Source: Haplomitrium mnioides (Eukaryota; Marchantiophyta; Haplomitriopsida; Calobryales). Taken from it: a DNA stretch of 21,762 nt. The notes beneath the pieces were generated by a model. That model was not told where the DNA came from and made no database searches. It was given only the letters and a program-made list of their open reading frames with translations. Below are positions 1 to 9,385 of the stretch, piece by piece; the first letter of the stretch is position 1, and each line of letters starts with the position of its first letter. The translations under genes were made by a program, and so were the position numbers. Location: assembly GCA_049999725.1 (NCBI GenBank), contig JBNGIS010017979.1, forward strand, positions 1-21,762, given 5' to 3'.

Positions 1-95
1 TATGCGCTCATTGGATTCACTCTTTGACCCTATGCGCGCATCGGGTTGAGTCTCTGACTCTATATACGCATGGAGTTCACCTTCTAGATCTTTCT
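1..95. repeat. Palindromic minisatellite fragment
   Basis: Short array of degenerate units, each with a core like tatgcgcgcat or tatacgcatgga followed by gagtct or gttcac. The cores and the gactct/gactt spacers resemble the minisatellites at 11518-11830, 13370-13740, 19550-19900 and 21430-21762, all of which belong to the methyltransferase-like unit. It lies upstream of the TATA box at 573, so it may be part of the 5' region of unit copy 1 or the tail of a neighbouring copy. It is cut by the window edge. Confidence 0.5.
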
Positions 96-572
96 GAGCG
101 GAGCTATTTGATTCAATAGAAGTTATTTTTTTCCCCAATATACTCATCATCACACTTGACGCTTTTGGTACTCCATCGCTTAACTCCCAAAAATTGATAT
201 TTGAACAATTCTCAAATTGTTTGCCAATCGCAACACTCTTCTGAGAAGATGAATCTTGAAGTTCTAACCTCTTTTTGCCTTTTAAAACTCCTGCCATTGA
301 AAAAGAGTGACTTAAAATCAGTTAGCTCAATGAACTATTTTGATAAATATTATAAACCTCTTACAGCACTCTCAAAAAATGTGGTTTTGTCATTTTTTTT
401 TGCAAAACAACAAAATATGGAACTTTTTGTGAAGAAAATGAAAAAAAAAATTGGAAAGATAAAAACGAGCAATGCTTTATATACTAATTTTTTTTTGGCA
501 CCATGCGAACCTGTGTGTCAAGGACTCCGCGAATCAATTTTTGATGGGAAAAAACGTTTTTTGAAATTTAGC
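96..572. other. AT-rich 5' flank, no gene supported
   Basis: AT-rich DNA with many T and A homopolymer runs. The open frame at 201-629 is rich in K, F and S, resembles no family I recognise and looks like a by-product of base composition. By position this is the promoter-side flank of the gene that starts at 744. I see no other signal here. Confidence 0.4.
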
Positions 573-580
573 TATAAAAG
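573..580 (+). promoter_or_regulatory. TATA box of the ParB/methyltransferase-like gene (copy 1)
   Basis: The sequence gctataaaaggagc is a good match to a plant TATA box. It lies about 165 bp upstream of the ATG at 744, which would leave a 5' leader of roughly 130 nt. The leader is T-rich. Function is inferred from motif and position only. Confidence 0.45.
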
Positions 581-743
581 GAGCGCTAGTGGAAAGTTTT
601 TTTCCATTGTCACGAGCTCAGTTTTTTGATTATTGCTACTTTTACATTTACTCAACTTTTTGCCATTTCCAACGTTTAGTGATTTTTGAACTTTTTTTTA
701 GTGCATTTTTCACCTCCAAAAAGACCTTTTTTTTATCTAGAGA

Positions 744-2112
744 ATGGCCTCTCAAGGAATTGATTCTCGCCCTCCTAAACTGAAGCCATGTAGGTGATCG
801 GATGTTATCAAGGCCTTAGAGCCTACAAGACTTGAGTGGAAATGGCTTGTAAATTACTACTTTGATGGTGAAGTTGAAAAATTCAATATAGGCCTACTAG
901 TCCAAATTACAATGATCCACGAGGGGAAAACAACAAACGTCGAGCTGCTAGCGCAGGCCCTAGAATCAATTACGCTTTATTGTTCAAATCATAAGCGATT
1001 TGATTTTTCAGAGTACAAAGAGAGAGATATTTTTGTTGCACATCTTCAGGCATCAAGGGAAGATGGCAAGGTGAGTTCCGAAATCATTTTCTTGTTTTCT
1101 ATTTCTTTACTTAGTTGTAGCTTGCAAGAAGTCCATACTTGCATAGACTCTCATGTCCATGCATGCATGGACTTCCTTGTTCACTACACACTTGTATTTT
1201 ATTAAAGTCCTTGCGCTTTGTGAATGTCAGTCGAACATTTTTACTTATGTCTAATTATTGTTCGTCTTTATTTTCAGTTCACTCAATTCTTAGCTGATTT
1301 TGTGGGTGGGTACAAAGACGCGAAGTTTATCAAGCGGGACTGTATAAAACTTGCAATGCAAATCAAGCTTCTAAAGCCCAAGTAGGACGTCAATCTTCAA
1401 GCTTAAGTGCCTCATCCAGGCAAGGCAACATTCTCCATCCACACGATAGGGACTTCTTGAAAAAAGAGAAAGGAGTATGAGCCAGTTAAGGCTCTTAAGA
1501 AAAAAAAAACCGACACCAAAAAAGAAAAAACCTGCACGAGCACCAGTTGTTGAGGAGGAGCCAGCCCCCTCATAATTTGAAGCAAAATCTACTTCATTTG
1601 CCCCTTTTTCTTCATCACCAAGCAACTCGGGATAGGACTCAGAGCCAGAGCTGGAACTAGTTAAGGCTCATACATCAAGATAAAAAAGGCAATCCTACAA
1701 GAGGTTGCGTACTTTCTAGGAAAAAGAATAGGTGGATCCTCGGGCAGTGTCTAAGGAGGACACGAACAAGATAAGGGAGTCTGCAATCCAGCGCTGTAGA
1801 GTTTGTGAAGAGACAATAACAATAAGGCTGGAAAACTTGAATCTGCCAAGCTTGGAATGGACAATTGGGGTCCATTCCAAATTCAAAGATTGAATGAAGA
1901 TTTTGTGGAGCTTCTCGCACAAAGAATGCTCACAAACAAGTATGCACACTCTTTTTTTATCATGGTTGTAGACCCAAAGTGTGGTCTAAAGGACAATTCA
2001 GAGTTCGACATAAGAAACCCTAGCAAGTATTGTTATAAGATTGGAGGAGGCAATCACAATGCTGCAACAAGGCAGCTTCTTATCACTAAATATGGAACAA
2101 AGAATCCTACTC
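744..2112 (+). pseudogene. 5' half of a ParB-like/DNA methyltransferase-like gene (copy 1), decayed
   Basis: Exon 1 runs from ATG 744 to 1070 (109 codons) and contains residues such as LEWKWLVNYYFDGEVEKF. It has an in-frame TGA at 795-797, most simply a CGA-to-TGA transition. A 207-bp GT-AG intron (1071-1277) follows in phase 0. Exon 2 begins FTQFLADFVGGYKDAKF and meets a TAG at 1383. The next 450 bp encode a basic K-rich low-complexity segment with several stops and frameshifts. From 1857 a cleaner frame carries DNWGPFQIQRLNEDF, then DNSEFDIRNPSKY and KIGGGNHNAATRQL. The GGNHxxAxRxL pattern resembles box II of ParB/sulfiredoxin-like domains. The frame stops at the LTR junction at 2112. The methyltransferase exons resume beyond the nested element at 11915. 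The ParB assignment rests on motif resemblance only; the exon structure is more certain. Confidence 0.5.
1071..1277 (+). other. Intron 1 of the copy 1 gene, with a palindrome
   Basis: The donor is aag|gtgagt and the acceptor ttttcag|ttc; phase 0 keeps flanking frames open for a stretch on both sides. Inside, 1155-1172 is a perfect 18-bp palindrome with the core tccatgcatgcatgga, next to a degenerate second unit (gtccatacttgcatagac). The same palindrome type fills the later introns of this gene. Confidence 0.6.
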
Positions 2113-3485
2113 TGTCGCTCTGCAATTGTTCCTACTTCTTCACTTCAAAGAGAATAGCCTTGAAACTTCACACACTATTGTACCATGCAACCATCTTCAG
2201 GTTCCCAAATTCTCAACTGATACTCTTCTCTTGACAGAATGTAAGAATTCACAACTCAAAGTCAAATAAGGAGTGAATTCAAAACAACCTTTCAATTGGT
2301 ACTCAATTTTCAACTCGCTGTTACAGAACCACCCCAACTCCAAATGAATCAAAATTTATCTCAAAATTTTAGCCCTAGTTGTCAGCTTTCCAAGGATACT
2401 CTATTTGTCTCTAGATTCTTTGTACACTTGATTCTATTGCTTGAAAAATGATCTATCCTTCAATTTGACCCCTTCACCTTCAAACGCTTATAAGTATTTT
2501 TTTCAAAGCTTCAAACGACCTAAAATTTGTTGCAAAAGGATGCCACTTGTCTTGAGCTTTTGATTCTTGCCTTGCACGAACTCTACTTCCTCTGGAAACT
2601 CCTCGATCCTTCAGAAAACAAACTGCCTCCTCTCCTTTCTTTAGGTTTTTACTAACTTCAAGTTAACTCACTTTTCTTTTTGGTATAAGAATCATAGAAC
2701 ATAAGCTATTTGTGTTGACAGGAAACAAAGAAGAAAGAAACAAAAGATAAAATTGAATCCTCTTCAATAAGATGATCATTTGGCGATACTCCACCAGTTG
2801 CAACTCCAACTATTCAACATTTATGGAAAATCGAAACACTCTTCGGCGACGATTAGAGAAACACCTCTCCATATCAGGTAAAAATGTAGATGGTAAGGTT
2901 CCATCAGTCTCCATAGGTGATGATTGGCAGCAACACAGGAATTGGTGAATTCATCACCGAAGTTAGAAAATTATCACCGAAGTGATATACTATCCACTGT
3001 CAAAAGTGGTCTCGAGGAATTATCCGTAGCCCAATGAAGAATGGATTTGGAAGAGGAAAATTAGAAGCAACAAATAATCCTCTACTCATTTCCAAGTTTG
3101 CCACCTATAAGATTCTTCAACTCCACCGTAGAACTCCCGTGCCTCGAGCACCCACTCCTTGATTCGATATCTCTCCCCTCAATGGTTGTTCCTTTCAATA
3201 ATCCCCTTTCTTCCCTGCTGCTTTCTCTATTATCTTCAAAATATCTGAGAGCATAATCCAAAAGAATCCATGAACAACCAATAGGATGGTCTTGTCCTTA
3301 CCTACAGGATCTCGAGAATCTTCCACGTAGTACTCGCAGACTCTACTTTTGCGTTTCTAGAATCTTCTCGATAGATGCCTTGTCGCTTCTTCTTGACTTT
3401 TCTCTAAACTTATCCATGGTAGGAGTGATTTGTTTTTCCTTTCTTCTTGTTACCTTTCACACACTTGTCGAACCACAATACGACA
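2113..3485 (-). repeat. 3' LTR of the nested Ty3/gypsy element
   Basis: 1373 bp, bounded by TGTCG at 2113 and CGACA ending at 3485. From about 2134 it aligns with the other LTR from 9782 (shared acttcttcactt, then near-identical text for more than a kilobase). Relative to the 5' LTR it lacks about 375 bp just inside its left end and has one copy rather than two of a 383-bp internal segment. Together these account for the 759-bp length difference. Confidence 0.82.
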
Positions 3486-3499
3486 TCCACCCCCCTCTG
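3486..3499 (-). promoter_or_regulatory. Polypurine tract of the Ty3/gypsy element
   Basis: Read on the minus strand, cagaggggggtgga directly precedes the TGTCG start of the 3' LTR. A purine run abutting the 3' LTR is the standard plus-strand DNA primer of LTR retroelements. It agrees with the element orientation inferred from the coding domains. Confidence 0.7.
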
Positions 3500-3550
3500 A
3501 GCTGGTGCATCCTCTGGTTAGCACTAAGAAAGTAAACGTTGTGGTCGACA

Positions 3551-4710
3551 TCAGAGAGTTTCTCGTTCTTCTAAAGTGAAGTCCTCCTCTTGCCTTTCTA
3601 GATTATCTGTTTCTTCAAACACTGGCATGGCAGCTCCAAGATCCTCCAAAACATTTTCTTGGTCCTGTTGCTCAAACAGTTTCACCCGCTTTCGTGCAAT
3701 TGGAACTTTGAGCAAAGTCCTATCCAACTCTCTCAAGGTATATGTAGCATTGCCATGCACAATCACCACTACATAAGGTCCAAACCAGCATTTAGAAAAC
3801 TTCCTCACCGTACTATGCTGGTTATCCAAGCTGTTGTCATAAACCAATACCCAATCTCCCTCTTGTAAATCACGTGGCTTCAATCTATATGTTTGATCAA
3901 ATTTGATTTTTTTTTCAGCCTTGCTCTCTTCAGCCTTTCCACTGCTAACAGGATATCTTTAGGCCTCCTCTCCAATTGTTGAATCCGAAGTGTAAGCAAC
4001 TCCTCTCGCAATATATGATCTTGCCAAGGTAAGACACTCCAACTCAAGATAGTCTCCTCAATAGGCATGATAGGTTTATGCCCTTGCATCAACTCAACTG
4101 GCATATTACCAGTCACTAAGCTATGAGTAGTCCTATCAGCCCATAATGCAAATGGTAATAGCATTGGCCACTCACCAGCTCTCCCTCTACATGCTTTGAC
4201 AAGAGCCTTCACAATAGAAGGATGCCCACGCTCACTCTTTGCATTCCCTTCAAGATTATCCGCTGTAGTGAGAGCAAGCTTGATCCCACATCTTTGAAAG
4301 AATTCTCTAGCTTTATGAGTATTTAACTCACCTCTGTCAGCTGTGATCTTTCCCACACAACCATATCTTGACACCACATCTTCTCGCAAAAACCGACAAA
4401 TATTCTCTGTTGCTTTGGTTCTCAATGCTTTCCCTCCACTTGATTGGATAAATCTTCTCTTGCTATGACGAAGTACTTCATTTGCCATACTCCATGTAGC
4501 ATAGCAATAAGATCCACTACCCACTTATAGTGCAAAGCAAGTGGATACGTTGGATGTAACCCATCTGTGTGTCGAGGCTCTCAATACATCTGACAAGTTT
4601 GACATGACTCTACAAAAGAAACCACATCCCTATACATATTTTTCCACCAATATTTTTCCTTCAATTTTGCAAAGGTGCCGTAAATGCCCTTGTGCCTAGC
4701 CTAGAAGCTA
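3551..4710 (-). pseudogene. int: Integrase of the Ty3/gypsy element, with GPY/F module
   Basis: At 4700-4590 a decayed zinc-binding region has GTFAKLKEKYWWKNM and FVESCQTC. The catalytic core follows: first Asp in KWVVDLIAM (near 4550, another frame), second in GKITADRGELN and Glu in GNAKSERGH, both in the 4524-3880 frame (214 aa). Thus all three D-D-E residues survive but not in one frame. The C-terminal piece (3883-3551) has DWVLVYDNSL, FSKCWFGPYVVV and TLRELD, the GPY/F module that contacts DNA or chromatin. No chromodomain is visible after it. 4724-4918 in the spacer to RNase H has no recognised domain. Confidence 0.78.
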
Positions 4711-4959
4711 CAATGAAATTCATTCAACAACTCTTTTTGTGTCTTTTTCTCACACACCACCCTTCGTGGTATATCATAGCCTCTTTTTGCCCTCTTCCAT
4801 AAGTAGCCTTTTTTCCAAGAGATAGTTGTAGGCTTTGTGCCTTACTTGCTTGAATTGAGCTTAACTCCATTCTAGTTTTCTCCTCAATGTACTTAAATAA
4901 TGACCAATATCCAGCCACTCTCCTTCATAAAGCTCTTGCATGAATGGTTCTTCTCTCTT

Positions 4960-5579
4960 CTATGCACGTGAATAAAATTCAGTGCCTACATCATCAATGT
5001 CTTCAACCATCTCTTCCTCTTGCTCATATCTAGCTCTAGAGAGCATATCTGCCATTGGATTATCCTTCCCTGCTATGTGTTTGAATTCTAGATTCAATGG
5101 CTTGATATAGGCAATCCAGCACAACATTGCAATATCAGGCGTGTTGCAGTTGGTAATCATCCCCAACAAAGGCAAACAATATGTTTCCACAATCAATGGT
5201 GCTCCAAGCAGGTATTCTTTCTTAGCTTTCATAGCTGCAACCACCCCTATAACTCTCTTTTCACCTGTGGATAGCTTCTTTGTCGTTTGCTCAACACTTT
5301 TGCTCCAAACCGAATTGCAAATTGATTTCCTTCCTTATCATTTTTCCCAATGGCCCAGCCTATAGCAATAGGAGTGGCATCTATAGTAAAGATCACTGGC
5401 TTCTCGTTTTCATAGCTCACCCTTTGAAGAACAAGCTGAGAAGATAATAATTTCTTAAGCTTTTGCACTGCTGTGGTATGGATATTTCCCACCAAAACTC
5501 TTTTCCTTTGCGCAACAAATTGTACAAAGGATCTACCACATGTACAAAATGAGGGATCCACACATGGTAGAAAACACAT
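4960..5579 (-). pseudogene. pol: RNase H domain of the Ty3/gypsy element
   Basis: The domain is split over two frames. 5579-5247 has FTIDATPIAIGWAIG (first catalytic Asp) and QRSYPQVKREL (catalytic Glu), then a stop. 5244-4960 has LIVETYCLPLLGMI and KHIAGKDNPMADMLSRARY (last catalytic Asp). The third acidic position, normally E-T-D, reads E-T-Y here. With the stop and this substitution, degradation of the RNA strand by this copy is not expected. Confidence 0.75.
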
Positions 5580-6378
5580 GCTCTTGGAAATCTGCGCACC
5601 TCTATTACTAAGCTACATGTATCCTTTAGTCGCTGAATGGCATTAATCTTCTTTTGATCGGGTTTTCGGCCAAACCAACCACATAGGTGCCCAACAATCA
5701 CAACATCATGGACTCCAAAGGATGATTTTACCCCTGACAAGGTTAAATGTACTTCTTCCAACCTTGTTAAAACTTGATCACAATCGGAAATATGATCCAT
5801 GACAAATTTTCGACACTCTCTTTCATCTATATCTTCCTTTTTTTTCTTCTTTTGTGCATTCTTTAATTGGAATATCATCACGAAATGGCATATTTTTTCT
5901 AGGATAAAATCTCTCAAGACTTTATTCATCCCATTCATCATATGTGCCACAGAGTTTGTAGCACCTTGAGGTAAAATACACATTCTCAATAAACCCAATA
6001 GTGTCCTCATAGTTGTTATATCCCTACTCCTTTCAACAAGCTGGAATTGGTCATAACTAGAGTATAGATCACCATAGAATAGATAGCTCTCCTTGCAAAT
6101 GCCTCTGCAAACTCTCCAACAATAGGCCCCACCATTGTATTTCGGATGGTCACTTGATTTACAGGTTGCATATCTTGAATAAATCGCAGTGCCCCACTTT
6201 TCTTAGGCACTGTAAACCATCGACTAGAATAAGGACCAAAAGATGGCTCCAAAATCTTCATCTGCATTTTCTCCTTCAAGAGGTCCAAGAGCTTTGGTAG
6301 ATGAGCTCTTGATACTAGAATTAGCTTCAAGTCCCAAAGTGCATGTGGAACCGTAAAAATAATCATCGGTGTGTTCAC
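5417..6378 (-). pseudogene. pol: Reverse transcriptase of the Ty3/gypsy element, frameshifted
   Basis: 6378-6016 holds RT fingers: SSRWFTVPKKSGALRFIQD and MQPVNQVTIRN. A one-base loss near 6075 throws the following catalytic motif A (DLYSxYDQF in the other frame) out of frame. 6010-5417 continues with LLGLLRMCILPQGATNS (motif B region) and EEVHLTLSGVKSSFG, then the thumb and connection (EVRRFPRACVFYHVWIPHF). The YxDD-type motif C lies out of frame near 5880-5890 and reads FRDD there, so the box is both displaced and altered. The enzyme would copy element RNA into DNA in a capsid-like particle; this copy cannot. Confidence 0.8.
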
Positions 6379-6386
6379 ATCTGGAT

Positions 6387-6935
6387 TTACACACCAATTT
6401 CATGAGGCTCAAAAGAAAATGCCTTTCCATGCTTCTTGAGCATATCTCTAAATGCATCATTCTCTTGAGGGAAAAGAAATTCTCCTGAACCAATCTTCAA
6501 CCCCTCCAAGGTAGTAGGAGTAAACTTATGTCCAACTTTGGAAATCTCTCTCAAACTCTTTTCTTTTGAAGCCTTTCTCACCTGCTCACTAGAATCAAGT
6601 GGAAGATGGTGGGCTATAGGTTTTACTTACTTCTCCACTGTCTTGTATCTTGTTTCCACTCTAGCCTCAAGTCCTACAAATGACTCAATGGTTGAATAGA
6701 GATCTCTGGAATATAAAGGCACCACCTTGTCTTCATCTCCAACTCCAATCATAGCAAGCAAATTGAGAGGATCTTCAACCCCTTGCTCCAAATAAACACC
6801 TAAAATTTCTTCATCTTCATCTATCACACTCATTTTTTTGAAATCTTTTTCCATTCTTTTGATTTCTTTTCTCTCCCAACTAGGCAAATCCTCAAGCTGT
6901 GTATATACAACAAATCCACTCTCAGAAAACTTCAC
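6387..6935 (-). pseudogene. Protease-RT linker of the Ty3/gypsy element
   Basis: Two open pieces (6935-6627 and 6581-6387) in the pol order between protease and RT. The first is acidic (DEDEEILGVYLEQG) and I do not recognise it. The second (GHKFTPTTLEGLKIGSGEF, then FRDMLKKHGKAFSFEPHEIG) resembles the segment just upstream of RT in Ty3/gypsy polyproteins, where a similar F-x5-H-x2-AF pattern precedes the first RT motif. The gap between the pieces holds stops. Confidence 0.5.
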
Positions 6936-7107
6936 AACTCCTGTACAAAAGGTACTTTCTTTCTATAACAAGAGCACCTTGTCAATTGTACCACTATGTT
7001 CTTGCTCTATCGTAGCACCCATAAAAAATCCTGAAACTCTTCTATGATTGTAGGTGGAGAATAGTTTCTCAAGCTATTTTGGTTCCTTTGATGATTTGTA
7101 TGGACAA

Positions 7108-8174
7108 TTAGAAACTGTACCACCTTTCTTCCATCTTAATTGCACACTCGAGCATATGCTGATCCATCATCCAAAACATTTTTTCCATCCTTGCAATTGT
7201 AATATAAGGCTGCTCAAGGATCACTGGATATGATGTGCCATCTTGCACAAAGAAATTTTGCTCGGTAATCACATCCCCAACCTTCACTTTCACATTTGGC
7301 AAGCTTCTAAAAGCTCTTCTCGTATATTATTTGCTGCCCGAATTACCCAACCGTGGTTTGTATCAATTAGCCACTTTCCTTGTTTATAGATGTCCTTAGA
7401 GATAAGATTAATCTCTGATCCATGATCAATTAGTGCAATCACTGGATCAGCCAAGTCCCCTAGCTTCACCACTGTCTTAGTAGTGGCTCTAGCCCAATGG
7501 CTTTTTGAGTTGTGGCTTGAGGACTTTTCATCCGCTTGCTCCAATTGCACCTTGTGATTGGTGCAGCATCGAGCTAACTCCAACTCCTCTTCTTTGGTAA
7601 CTCTTGTTTCAAGAACATTGGCCATGGCTATCTCGCCAATCAATTGCCTTTTCCTCTTAATGGTATTAATAATGGCATCATGAAATTCTTTCTTAGCGAT
7701 GCCAAGAATCTCTCTTAAGGTGAACTCAATCTTGGCATTGAGCATTCTTTCTTCCAATACTCCTCTGAGATCTTTGGTTGCCTCAATGTCAGATTGCAAC
7801 TTGTATGCTGGAGTCTTTTCTTGCTCTTTGGTTTTTCCCTTGTCAAGAGCGGAAGGCAAAACATCCTCCATAGTTTCCTCTCATGATGGCTGTATTTTCT
7901 CACCTCTTTGTGGCCTCTTTGAAGCTAGCTTCTCCTCACTAGTACCAGCTTCTTCCCTTCTTCTTTTCTCTTCTACATAAGTCTTATGCTGATTTTTGGC
8001 AATATAAGCATGAACTGAAAGAGTGTCTACTGGATCATCCCATCTAGTAGCAATTCTGATAGTTGTGGCAACTTTTAGCAAATACGCTCTTTTAGTGTTG
8101 CCTTCTTCTATAGCAGAGAGGGCACAACTCCACATCCTACTGGGTTCTACATGTTTGGTGAATTCACGCTCCAC
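7108..8174 (-). pseudogene. pro: Gag-protease spacer and aspartic protease of the Ty3/gypsy element
   Basis: 8174-7881 is a charged spacer (EEKRRREEAGTSEEK) with no recognised fold. 7871-7290 (193 aa) starts with a charged region and then has VIALIDHGSEINLISKDIY, the flap-proximal active-site loop of a retropepsin-like protease. A second segment (7302-7108) carries VKVGDVITEQNFFVQDGTSYPVILEQPYI-type sequence, the part that normally leads into the hydrophobic ILG/ILGxP strand; I cite it only for its order. The catalytic triplet reads DHG rather than D[T/S]G. Stops break the reading frame between pieces. Confidence 0.65.
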
Positions 8175-8219
8175 CTCAATTCCATAGGTGGCAGCCTCTA
8201 CTTGCGTACTAGCAAGTTT

Positions 8220-9342
8220 CTACAGGTACTCTTCAACAACTCCATTCATTCCTCCTTTTTCAAAATTGGTTTTGAGTATCTCATATGTATCTTTGAGAGA
8301 AATCTTGCTCTCCTTCCAATAGATTACTCCTAGATGAATAGAATGAGCAAAATCTCCACATTCTTTCCTTGAATGTTCGATGCTATCACACCAAATGCAC
8401 TGCTGGGCATATCCGGGTTTTTGAGTAGGTTGAGGCTGCTTGCCTCTTTCTTCACTTCCAATTTTGCCAATTTTATCTGTAGATCTTTCATTCCTTTCAC
8501 TAACTCCTCTACTGCATCTCTTTGTGGAGCCAGAGTAGGAAGATGAGTAGCACGCAATGTAGTAGTGGTAGTAGGAAGTGTAGGTGCTACGGGATGTTTG
8601 CAAGGTACTGTTTTAGGTGGTGGTCGTACATCATGCCTCACCACCACCTTCCCTCTTCTAGATTCTCTCTTTTTTAGCACACTTATAGCTTCAGACACTT
8701 CCTTCCAATCGGAAGTTAGACCATTATCTTTGGTCTTATCTTCTAAGAGTAACTCCACTCTCTTTGAAAATCATCATTTGTTGTCTGTAAAAACAACTCC
8801 ACCTTGTCCTTCTCTAAGGTAAATTTTTTCATACGAGACAATTGTGAAAATTGCCTCTCAAATTCTTGAAAAAACTCAGTTGCAACCAACCCTTTGTTGG
8901 TTTGATTTACCCATTCAATGAATGACTTCTTGGTCATTCTATCTGCATCCTCTAGTGAATATTCTTCTTCAAGTTGGAGAGAAAAACTCTCCCAATCACC
9001 TCCATAGACTCGAATAAGCTCTCTCACCCGACCTCTCAATTCTGACACTACGGCCAACTCAAAGGTTTGAATCATCTCTCTCTCTAGAACTTTGTTGAGT
9101 TCCATCTCTCTGGAATAGTATTTCAAATACTTGGAGATATTTTTCCCATCAAATTGATCTAGCAATCCTACTACAGATTGCAAATCTCTGGTCACCATGG
9201 CTTCTTTTCGGTCAGAGGCTTGTTGTTGTTGCATAAACATAGCAAATGCTTGGAGCATTTGCGCAGTAGTAGGATCCAACTGTAACATAGGAGTTCTTGG
9301 TCTATAAGAACCCATAGTTTTGCTAGAGCCTTCTAAACTCAC
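8220..9342 (-). pseudogene. gag: gag (capsid and zinc knuckle) of the Ty3/gypsy element
   Basis: The first segment (9342-8743, 199 aa) starts at a Met 43 bp inside the LTR boundary. It has a Q-rich N-terminus (MFMQQQQ) and a helical capsid-like block with FDGKNISKYLKYY and the later GDWESF and EFFQEFERQFSQL, as in retrotransposon gag. Coding then slips to a second frame (8758-8330) with a P/T-rich linker and a basic region, and to a third (8603-8220). The third carries CIWCDSIEHSRKEC, a C-x2-C-x4-H-x4-C zinc knuckle that binds RNA in nucleocapsid proteins. At least two frameshifts separate the pieces, so no full Gag can be made. Confidence 0.75.
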
Positions 9343-9365
9343 ACACTCACTCTATACCCTAGAGT

Positions 9366-9383
9366 TTCACGTCAGGTTCACCA
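9366..9383 (-). promoter_or_regulatory. Primer binding site of the Ty3/gypsy element
   Basis: On the plus strand 9366-9383 reads ttcacgtcaggttcacca and ends in CCA, two bases from the LTR start at 9386. This is the expected place for the complement of a minus-strand primer site. The sequence fits the 3' end of a tRNA (T-arm strand, seven-base acceptor strand, discriminator A, CCA). I cannot assign the tRNA species from memory. Confidence 0.65.
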
Positions 9384-9385
9384 AA

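Noticed and set aside
201-629. 142-codon open frame at the left end
   Set aside because: Low-complexity K/F/S composition from A and T runs, no family resemblance, and a TATA box for the downstream gene lies inside it.
9366-9383. Possible tRNA gene fragment
   Set aside because: Only the 3' 18 bases of a tRNA-like sequence are present and they abut an LTR, so this is a primer binding site.
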